In this document: positions 55,795-64,000 of the stretch, piece after piece | Layout of the letters: every line of letters starts with the position of its first letter | Position numbering within the stretch: position 1 is the first letter of the stretch | From: Distichodus sexfasciatus | Taxonomy: Eukaryota > Chordata > Actinopteri > Characiformes > Distichodontidae | DNA length: 64,000 nucleotides | Assembly: GCA_032718565.1 (NCBI GenBank) | Contig: JAVGVS010000400.1 | Span: 157,340 to 221,339 of the forward strand | Reading direction: 5' to 3' | Program-made: the position numbers and the translations under genes | Notes under the pieces: generated by a model | Seen by the model: the letters and a program-made list of their open reading frames with translations, nothing else | What the model was told of the DNA's origin: nothing | Databases searched by the model: none

Positions 55795-57622
55795 ATTGTA
55801 ACTCTATAATGTGTGCTGTGTTAGTTGTTAGTTGCCACTGCACGTTTATGTTAGTTGCTAATGTGCTTGGTGTTAGTTGGGCGTTTATGCACGCTTATGT
55901 TAGTTGCTAATGTACGCTTATGTTAATGCTAATGTATCATTTATGTTAGTTGCTTATGTATCATTTATGTTAGTTGCTTATGTACGTGTTAGTTGCTAAT
56001 GCACGCTTATGTTAATGCCAATGTGCGCTATGTTAGTTGCTAATGTGCTCTATGTTAGTTGTTATTTGCTAATGTGTGCTGTGTTAGTTGCTACTGTACG
56101 CTATGTTAGTTGCTACCGTGCTGCTTATGTTAGTTAGTTAATGTGTGCTGTGTTAGTTGTTATTTGCTAATGTGTGCTGGTAAGTTAGTTGCTACGCACG
56201 CTATGTTAGTTGCTTATGCACGCTTATGTTAGTTGCTTATGCACGCCGGTGTTAGTTGCTTATGTACAGTGTGTTAGTTGCTTATGTACAGTATGTTAGT
56301 TGCTAATGTACGCTACGTTAGTTGCTTATGTACGCTACGTTAGTTGCTAATGTACGCTATGTTATTTGCTAATGTACGCTATGTTAGTTGCTTATGCATG
56401 CTATGTTAGTTGCCAATGTATGCTATGTTGGGGTTGCCACGTATCGCTATGTTGGGCTAATGCATGCTATGTTAGTTGCTAATGCATATTATGTTAGTTG
56501 TTACCGCACGCTTGCGTTACATAATGTATGCTATGTTAGTTGCCAATGCACGCTTATGTTAGTTGCCAATGTACACTGTGTTAGTTGTTTTGCTAATGTA
56601 CTGATGTTAGTTGCTAATGTGCGCTTATGTTAGTTGTTATTTGACGTAATGTCTGCTATGTTAGTTGCCAATGTACACTATGTTAGTTGCTAATGTACAC
56701 TATGTTAGTTGTTAATGTGTGCTATGTTGTTTGCTAATGTGTGCTATGTTAGTTGCTAATGTATGCTATGTTAGTTGTTAGTTGCTAATGTATGCTAGGT
56801 TAGTTGCTAATGTATCCTGTTAGTTGTTAATTGCTAATGTACGTTATGTTAGTTGCTAATGCACGCTATGTTAGTTGCTAAGTACGCTATGTTAGTTGCT
56901 AATGTGTGCTGTGTTAGTTGTTATTTGCTAATGTGTGCTATGTTAGTTGCTAATGTGCGCTATGTTAGTTGCTAATGTACAATATGTTAGTTGTTATTTG
57001 CTAATGTCTGCTATGTTAGTTGCTAATGTACACTATGTTAGTTGCTAATGTACGCTATGTTAGTTGCTAATGTATGCTGTTAGTTGCCAATGTACACTAT
57101 GTTAGTTGCTAATGTATGCTATGTTAGTTGCTAATGTATGCTATTTTGTTTGCTAATGTGTGCTATGTTAGTTGCTAATGTATGCTATGTTAGTTGTTAG
57201 TTGCCAATGTACACTATGTTAGTTGCTAATGTACGCTGTGTTAGTTGCTAATGTACGCTGTTAGTTGCCAATGTACACTATTTTAGTTGCTAATGTGTGC
57301 TATGTTAGTTGCTAATGTATGCTGTGTTAGTTGCTAATGTACGCTGTTAATTGCCAATGTACGCTATGTTAGTTGCTAATGTATGCTATGTTAGTTGCTA
57401 ATGTATGCTATGTTAGTTGCTATTGTACACTATGTTAGTTGCTAATGTGTGCTATGTTAGTTGCTAATGTATGCTATGTTAGTTGCTATTGTACACTATG
57501 TTAGTTGCTAATGTATGCTATGTTAGTTGCTAATGTATGCTGTTAGTCGTTAGTTGCCAGTGTACACTATGTTAGTTGCTAATGTGCGCTATGTTAGTTG
57601 CTAATGTACACTATGTTAATAT
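55795..57622. repeat. 22-bp minisatellite (GTTAGTTGCTAATGTATGCTAT)n
   Basis: About 1.83 kb and roughly 75-85 copies of a 22-base unit built from GTTAGTTGCTAAT plus GTACGCTAT or a variant. Common variants are TTGTTATTTGC insertions, GCTTATG for GCTAATG and TACACT for TACGCT. The left third is irregular with many indels; the right third (57000-57620) is more uniform. It lies in wnk2 intron 1, ~380 bases upstream of exon 2. Confidence 0.95.
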
Positions 57623-58005
57623 AGTTGGAACTATGGTTTTGGGAAACGCACCCCTGAATAAGAGCGTCTGGTTAAATGCTGTAAATGTAATATGGCACTT
57701 GTCAGTGGTGTAACATGATCTGATTTCAAATGATCTGTTTCTGTAACATTTCTGATCTTCATCTTTATCTAAAAAGAATCAGCAGAGCCACTCGAACCCC
57801 CCACGAGACTGCTCTCTTGTAACGTTGTCAGATTATTTTCCGCTGTAAAAACACTATAATTTTCTTTAATTCCTTGTCTTTGCCCTGTAATATGGCAGTT
57901 TGCCCACTCAGTTCTGAGTGACACATGCTTTTGCAGCAGAGCAGCTTGTGTTGTGATTACTGCCATAATTTTCTCTCCCTCTCTCTCCTTTTTCTGCTTT
58001 TTAAG

Positions 58006-58178
58006 GATCGTAAGCTGTCGAAAGCCGAGCGCCAGAGGTTTAAGGAGGAGGCGGAGATGTTAAAAGGTCTCCAGCATCCCAACATCGTTCGCTTCTACGA
58101 CTTTTGGGAGTCTACAGTCAAAGGGAAAAAGTGCATCGTCCTCGTGACAGAACTCATGACATCAGGCACGCTGAAAAC
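58006..58178 (+). CDS. wnk2: wnk2 exon 2 (kinase N-lobe)
   Basis: Acceptor TGCTTTTTAAG and donor AAAAC|GTGAGT (phase 2). Begins DRKLSKAERQRFKEEAEML and ends LVTELMTSGTLK, including the hinge. Confidence 0.95.
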
Positions 58179-61100
58179 GTGAGTCATGGCTGCACATTTA
58201 AAAGTGAAATATACTGTTTACATCCCACACGTCCTTGTTCTTCACTAGCAGTCGACCGGTGTTGGTTTATCAGGATTAAAATATTGCCTTTCTGATCACA
58301 GCAGTGATTTTTTATAAAATCCTAAAATCCCCAAATGTGAGATATGGATCAGCACGAAGCCAATCACAGCTCAAATTACTACATGAGTGATTAATTTTAA
58401 ACTCAAGTATTTATGTCTGTTTTGGCTGTTTTTCACAATGAGATTACACACTGGTTTGTGAGTCGACAAAATGCCTTCAGGATCTGACACTAATGAGTGC
58501 CGTTGCGGCCACCAAGCAGCTTAATTATAGCAGTGAGAAGCGTGGGGCTGAGTTTTTCCCGGCACGGATCAGTGTGTTTCTGTCATCTTGTTTTTTTTTT
58601 TCTCTTGAATGAACACACCTCCTTTAACTCGTCATTAGGGACCTGTTAAAATGATCTATGTTTAATAAGAAATTCTTGTCCAAACCTGAACGCCTAGATT
58701 TCTGCTTTTTAATAAGGAAAGACAGGTGAAAATAGCAGGGAGGAAACTGATAAAAATTTAGCTGAGTAAGGAATAAATTTTAACTTACAAAATTTAGGAT
58801 TTAGAATATTCTCAACTCCAAAAACACAAAGCAGGTCTAATAGAATAAATCAACAATGATTAATTCGCCCTAAAAATACCAAAATCTGCCAGATTAACAT
58901 AAAAAATAAACAATAACAATAAACTTGAAATAAAAACAAAAATTGACAATATTTAGGATTTTATGAATTATTAAAATATTTTTATTTTATGTTTGCCGAT
59001 TTAGAAGTTCAAATAATTGCATAAAGAAGAATATTTTCACTTTTCTTTTGGCGTGATAGTCCTGTTTTGCCTCAGTGTGTTTATATGCAACAATCTATAT
59101 GTCTACAGTAAAAAAAATCTATATGTCTGTAGTATACATTTTTAAATGTGTTTGTATTGTTTCTTCTTACATTTAGTTTTTTAATTTTTTAAAAAATTTT
59201 TATTTTAGTTTTAATTTGCATAGTCTTAGGAACGAATCATGGTGCATTTCACCACATGTTGTACTTGTAAAACTGTGTATTCGACCATAAAGAACCTTGA
59301 ATTTATTTACTTGTTTTTAGAGAATAATAACGATGGATTCTTTTTCATATCATGCATATTATTATTTTGCACAATGTTCTTTGTTTGTTTTCTGTGCAGC
59401 TACTTGAAGCGTTTTAAGGTGATGAAGCCGAAGGTGCTGCGCAGCTGGTGCAGACAGATCCTGAAGGGCCTGCACTTCCTGCACACCAGAACTCCTCCCA
59501 TCATCCACCGGGACCTGAAGTGTGACAACATCTTCATCACCGGCCCCACCGGCTCCGTCAAGATCGGGGACCTGGGCCTGGCCACGCTCAAGAGAGCCTC
59601 GTTTGCCAAAAGCGTCATCGGTAAGGGACGAGAAATTACTCTCCTTACTTTTTTATATATCTGTATTACTTTCATTTTGCTTTTCTTAATTTCTCTTTTA
59701 ATTTAACTCAACTGTGGAATTTGCAGTCATGCTAAATTGAAAGGTTGGGCTACATTTCCCTACGTGTTGAACTGTGTATGCAATGAATAAAGCATGTTGA
59801 ATGTTAATATTTTGCTGTAAGTCGGATTGTGTCCCGCCGTGTTGCAGGCACTCCCGAGTTCATGGCTCCCGAGATGTATGAGGAGCACTACGACGAGGCC
59901 GTGGACGTCTACGCCTTCGGCATGTGCATGCTGGAGATGGCGACGTCCGAATATCCCTACTCCGAGTGCCAAAATGCCGCCCAGATCTACCGAAAAGTCA
60001 CCAGCGTGAGTCGACACCGCCGTGGCGACCAGTCCTGTGCTCAGCTACCAGGGTTGGGGAGTAGCTAACTAAAAATTGCGATGCTGCTAACGTATCTATT
60101 TTTGTCCGATAGCGTTTCAGTAGCTTCACTGTAGCTGTTCTAGTAACAGTTTTATTTACAAATTGTGATGTAGCATAGCAAAATGTTACAATATTACAGG
60201 AAAATACTAACATTTTTATCGCACTTTACAAATGGATATTTTCAACTAGCAGCTGTTTCTGATTGGTGTTGAACTGGCAGATGCGGCATCTGATTGGCTA
60301 CCGTGCCTCATTGTTTCATGGTGCGCTCTCGGCAGCTGCGAGATGAAGTCAGAGGATGGAGGCCAACTTGGCCGATGGAAACAAGAATCTGTAGCTGTAT
60401 TTATCAAAACGTATGACTTAGAAAGTCAAAACTGTCGTAAATTACACATTTGAGTCCAAACGGATGTCAGACCCCCACAATCACAGGTGGTATTGGGGGG
60501 CTCTGACCCCCAACATCAAGATCCAGAACTGCCCAAAGAGACAACAAGAGTTTTTGAGGGGTATAAGGGATTTTACTTAAGAAATATAGATTTACATATT
60601 ACTTTTAACATCAGGTTTCAAATATTTATATATTTCATATATTTTAATGTGCTTTAACAGTATGCTTCAGCACAAATCTGAAACAGCAGGGATGTAGTTA
60701 GCTACTGTTTCTCTGTCTTGTAGTGTAGCTAACGACACATTTAATATAGCTTAATTACTTTATCATAAGTAGCTTATTACCGTTTAAAAAGTAGCTTCCC
60801 CAACACTATCAGCTGCTCCTGCCTCAGAGCTCACAGTTTGTCTGTGTAAGTGATTTTAAAATGTGGCATTATTTTTAGAATAGAGACAAACATTGATTGC
60901 CGATGTCAATACGATTGATCACTTTTTAATGGCTGCAGCATCACTTTCCACGGTTGTCACACTATATTTATATCTTATTGTTACTGGGTTTTTAATGCTT
61001 AAAATTAAAAGCTTAAAAATGTTGTTCTGCATAATCAATATCATAATTTTTGAGTAGGAAATGTCCATGATTTTAATCGTGTAAATTAAAAAATTGAAAG

Positions 61101-63770
61101 TCATTTTGGACACTGAATTTTATAATTGTTGAGTGGAATATGTTTAATGCTTTAAATAAAAAATCTAAATATCACCATTTTTCGGTATCAAATATCCAAG
61201 ATTTCAACTTAAATTAAGTTAGTACAAAAAATGTATTAAAGTACAAACATTTTGATTCCAAATTTAGGGTCAGTGTGTACTGTTGCACATTTTCTTAAAG
61301 AATGACAGAACAATCTAAGCCATAAAAAGTGACATTATTTAAAAAAAAATAATGCTAAAATTGTTCAAAAATTTGACATCAAGAAATACTTCCACATTTA
61401 GGCTGACATTTCAGTTTGAAATATCTTAAGAGTGTCTGCTCCAGCTAATGCCGTTACGTTGTGCTGTGTGGTTGGTACGCAGGGAGTGAAGCCGGCCAGT
61501 TTCAGCAAAGTCACCGTCCCTGAGATTAAGGAGATCATAGGAGAGTGTATTCGCCATCGCTGGGAGGAGAGGTGAGAACAGCGGGAACATAAATAAAGGA
61601 CGAATGGATGGAATCATTTACATTTTCAGCAATTAGCAGACGCTCTTATCCAGAGCGACTTACAACAGTCGTGGACTACAAAGCAACTTACAACAGTGCT
61701 TTGTAGTCCATGACTGTTCTTTGATCTGTAAAGCTACATTTATCACTGGGTCATTGGAAGAATGAATAATTAAAACCACTATAATATCATCAGAAATTAA
61801 ATATTCCACTTGTTTACTACCAAACTCTGAGCTCATGATGTGTGGTATTGTGACACTACTGACTGCAGAAAATTAACCTGTAATAATGAGAGTTGCAATA
61901 TTTTAATATAACAAAAATACTAATAATAGTAGTTATAATAATTACTAATATTACTGTTTTAATTATAGTAATTTGGTATAGTATATAATAAGTAATTTAG
62001 TGCAGTGAAGTAATTAATAAATACTACAATTAATGCTGTGTTTTATTATAGTAATATGGTAAACTATAGTAACTAGTAATTTAGTATAGTGTAGTAAATA
62101 ATATAATCATTAATAAATATAAGCAAATACTACTATTAATTACTACTATTATTACTGATATGTTTATTATAGTAAGCAGTTCGGATAGTGAATGAATGAA
62201 TAATGTAGTATAATGTAGTAAATAATATAATAATTAATAAATATTAATAATTAACATTTTACTTAAGGAGATTTTTATATTGAAAAGAACTGACATTGCA
62301 ATATTTTGGGATATATGTGTTGACATAAAAATCCCCCTTGTTGCCTAAAAAGGTAAAAAGTGGATCGTTTAGAATGATTTCTGGCTAAAATCTCCGCCGC
62401 CGTGAGCTGATTGGGTGCTGGGTGTGAAACTGAAATCGATGAGTTCTCTGTCCCGCTGTGTGATCCAAGCTGTGTGTTGTGCGATGTAGCAGTGTGAACT
62501 GCTGTCTGACAGATGCTCAATCACACACCCCTGAGTCTTTATTACAACGACCACACAGTCTGCTGCCAGAGGGGCTCATAACTCCTCCGCCTGCAGATAC
62601 CAGCTCTCCACTGTGTTTTATAGCTATAAATTAAATAATAACGTAGGACAGACTATTATGTTGACAGGTTTTTAAAAGCCTTTGACGGTTGCTTTCAGAA
62701 TAAAATTGCAATAAAGCGTTCCTCATCTGAATGTGTAGATACAATACCTTGCAAAACCTAAAATTGTTTCAAAAATGTCGCGAGCTGAGCATCATTGATG
62801 ATGCGATCCACCAGCGGCGCTGCCAACTTCGTGCCTGTGTCTGTGCAAAAGACTGGCATTTATATTTTCAGTGTAACTTTCAATAGCTAAAAAAATAGTC
62901 ATAAAATGACATTTAGTTGTTAAAGTTGTAGAGTTAATGTGAAAATGATGCTGTTTGTGATTGGTTTCTTGTAATAATGGAACACAATTTAATGCTTATT
63001 TCTGTAAATTCTGTGTCTGTGCCTGGTGTGTATTTTAAGCCTGTACCATGAAATGTCTTATCATTTGCCAAGTTTTACAAACTAGCAGAAGACGGAAATC
63101 ACAACGCTGGCTACAGTTCTTGAAAAAAATGTTCCAATACTATTTTTGAGACTGGATCAAGTTGGGTCTTAAAACTGCTTAAATGAAGGAACCCCAGAGA
63201 TTTTTTGGGGTGATAGAAAGTCAGATGTCTGGCAATGCTATCTTTATTACAAATGAGGGTCGCTGGTTCAAGTCCCGGACCACTTAGTACCACTGAGGTA
63301 CTCATGAGCAAGGTACCTTCCCCAAGGCGCTGCCAAAAAAGCTGTTAAATGGAGAGGTCCCATTTGGTTGTGGTGCACTGTGTGCTGTGCTGTGCTGACA
63401 AATTATTGACAAATAATCATTCACTTTATTACAAAAAGCACACAGTGAACTGCCAGACAAGTCCATAACTCCACCACTTACAAATAACCTCTTATTCAGG
63501 TTACGATGGCTCTGTTTTCATCTAAACACAACACGCTGCTCTCCCTCCAGATATTCCATTAAAGATCTGCTGAATCACGCCTTCTTTGCCGAGGACACCG
63601 GCGTCAGGGTGGAGCTGGCTGAGGAAGACGACGGGAAGAAGGTGACGATTGCGCTTAGGCTCTGGGTGGAGGACGCAAAGAAGCTGAAGGGAAAATACAA
63701 GGACAGTGGAGCCATCGAGTTCACCTTCGACCTCGACAAGGAGGTTCCAGAGGAAGTCGCACAAGAAATG
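58006..63770 (+). CDS. wnk2: WNK2: WNK lysine-deficient protein kinase 2, exons 2-6 (partial gene)
   Basis: Exons 58006-58178, 59400-59620, 59848-60005, 61483-61571 and 63551-63770 give 287 uninterrupted residues in matching phases; the gene continues right of the window. WNK kinases sense chloride and osmotic stress and phosphorylate OSR1/SPAK, which control Na-K-Cl cotransport. Seen here: αC region with EEAEMLKGLQHPNIVRFYDF, HRDLKCDN catalytic loop, the WNK-specific DLGLATL (chloride-binding leucines, in place of DFG), activation segment with SFAKSVIGTPEF (both regulatory serines), APEMYEE, then the RFxV-binding domain VRVELAEEDDG...LWVEDAKKLKGK. FFAEDTGVRV and IALRLWVED are WNK2-like rather than WNK1-like. 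The exon-1 part (Gly-rich loop and catalytic lysine) is damaged in this window. Confidence 0.95.
58179..59399 (+). other. wnk2: wnk2 intron 2
   Basis: AT-rich intron with no recognised element or exon. Confidence 0.7.
59400..59620 (+). CDS. wnk2: wnk2 exon 3 (catalytic loop, activation segment)
   Basis: Acceptor TCTGTGCAG and donor ATCG|GTAAGG. Contains HRDLKCDN, IGDLGLATL and RASFAKSVI. Confidence 0.96.
59848..60005 (+). CDS. wnk2: wnk2 exon 4 (C-lobe)
   Basis: Begins by completing Gly, then TPEFMAPEMYEEHYDEAVDV; ends NAAQIYRKVTS before the donor AGC|GTGAGT. Confidence 0.96.
60053..60807. mobile_element. Non-autonomous DNA element with GTTGGGGA ends
   Basis: The left end GGTTGGGGAGTAGCTAACTA pairs with the right end AAAGTAGCTTCCCCAACAC. 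The same terminus recurs at ~40010 and at ~63981, cut by the window edge. No transposase is seen. It lies in wnk2 intron 4. Confidence 0.55.
61483..61571 (+). CDS. wnk2: wnk2 exon 5 (C-lobe end)
   Basis: Acceptor GGTACGCAG, 89 bases. Reads GVKPASFSKVTVPEIKEIIG, then CIRHRWEER. Where known WNKs have a CI..NKEER-type sequence this has HRWEE, a small local divergence. Confidence 0.93.
61620..61725. repeat. Teleost short interspersed repeat (GCAGACGCTCTTATCCAGAG)
   Basis: TTAGCAGACGCTCTTATCCA followed by GAGCGACTTACAAC is a very common word in teleost genomes. Its inverse, AATAAGAGCGTCTGGTTAAATG, is at ~57657, right after the minisatellite. Confidence 0.6.
63236..63420 (+). repeat. tRNA-derived SINE
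   Basis: B box GCTGGTTCAAGTCCCGGACC, then TACTCATGAGCAAGGTACC, CCCCAAGGCGCTGCC and TGGTGCACTGTGTGCTGTGC. The most complete SINE copy in the window. Confidence 0.65.
63551..63770 (+). CDS. wnk2: wnk2 exon 6 (kinase end and RFxV-binding domain)
   Basis: Acceptor CTCCCTCCAG and donor GAAATG|GTAAAA, phase 0. Contains YSIKDLLNHAFFAEDTGVRV and AIEFTFDLDKEVPEEVAQEM. The next exon is outside the window. Confidence 0.95.
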
Positions 63771-64000
63771 GTAAAAAATGTTGAATGGACGTATAAACTG
63801 TCACCATATTTAAATACTTTCTTATAGTTTCACAAATTTTAAGCAGATGATATATAGTTTTGTTTTACCATAATATGCACATGAACAGTTACAGTGTAAA
63901 TCTAATTCTATTCAAGAACAAATATCATATATAAATATATATTTCTAATTTTTTTTTTTTAATTTGCAGTCTTAGAGGCAGTGTTGGGGAGTGACAGAAT
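63771..64000 (+). other. wnk2: wnk2 intron 6 start, window edge
   Basis: AT-rich intron sequence. The last ~20 bases (CAGTGTTGGGGAGTGACAG) start another copy of the GTGTTGGGGA element family. Confidence 0.5.

Larger units (their letters stand above)
47909..58005 (+). other. wnk2: wnk2 intron 1 (10 kb)
   Basis: Repeat-dominated intron containing a CCAGGATTT repeat copy, a polypyrimidine tract, a fold-back mariner element, SINE fragments, several GT/CT microsatellites, a TAGTCC repeat and the 22-bp minisatellite. I saw no alternative exon encoding the Gly-rich loop here. Confidence 0.6.
61572..63550 (+). other. wnk2: wnk2 intron 5
   Basis: Contains a GCAGACGCTCTTATCCAGAG short repeat, an AT-rich ATAGTAAT-rich stretch (~61900-62270) and a tRNA-SINE near the 3' end. 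No extra exon is recognised. Confidence 0.6.

Noticed and set aside
56388..56633. 81-codon repetitive ORF in the 22-bp array
   Set aside because: The 22-base unit is not a multiple of three and indels shift the frame; the peptide repeat is a by-product of the minisatellite.
55795..57622. Regular short repeats considered as a CRISPR array
   Set aside because: There are no unique spacers; the repeats are contiguous and degenerate, and the window is vertebrate.

Overview
The window is vertebrate nuclear DNA, almost certainly from a ray-finned (teleost) fish. It is AT-rich, with small GC-rich exons bounded by GT/AG splice sites, many microsatellites, and the usual teleost mix of Tc1/mariner, hAT-like, piggyBac-like and tRNA-derived repeats. 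Protein recognition was done by eye and memory. No database search was run.

Layout from left to right. Position 1-1534 (+) holds the last intron and last coding exon of a transketolase gene. Position 4436-6711 (-) holds a putative, unrecognised eight-exon gene for a small hydrophobic protein, with an ISRE-like site just upstream. Position 8841-19495 (+) holds the complete bicd2 gene (8 coding exons, 826 codons), the dynein/dynactin cargo adaptor. Position 26808-28947 (+) holds card19, a tail-anchored CARD protein; its tiny first exon was not found. Position 34160-43543 (-) holds the complete ninj1 gene (3 coding exons, 149 aa), the plasma-membrane-rupture protein. From about 45.75 kb to the window end (+) lies the 5' part of wnk2: a CpG-rich promoter/5' leader, a badly disrupted copy of exon 1 (47296-47908), and five clean exons (58006-63770) covering most of the kinase domain and the following RFxV-binding domain. 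The gene runs off the right edge.

The card19-ninj1-wnk2 order and orientation match human 9q22, with ninj1 and wnk2 divergent. In human, as I recall, BICD2 is separated from CARD19 by FGD3 and SUSD3; here bicd2 is directly adjacent, with transketolase on its other side. These genes do not form one pathway: they cover sugar metabolism, dynein transport, innate signalling, lytic cell death and chloride-sensitive ion-transport control.

The space between genes is repeat territory. Highlights are a roughly 1.8 kb array of a 22-bp unit in wnk2 intron 1, two other degenerate satellites (22.4-23.4 and 32.2-33.3 kb), a Tc1-like element carrying a nested LINE fragment with a 17-bp target duplication, hAT-like and piggyBac-like elements with clear target-site duplications, a fold-back mariner derivative, and long polypyrimidine tracts.

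The observations most worth following up are the decayed wnk2 exon 1, the unrecognised minus-strand gene with its ISRE, and the read-through C-terminus of bicd2.
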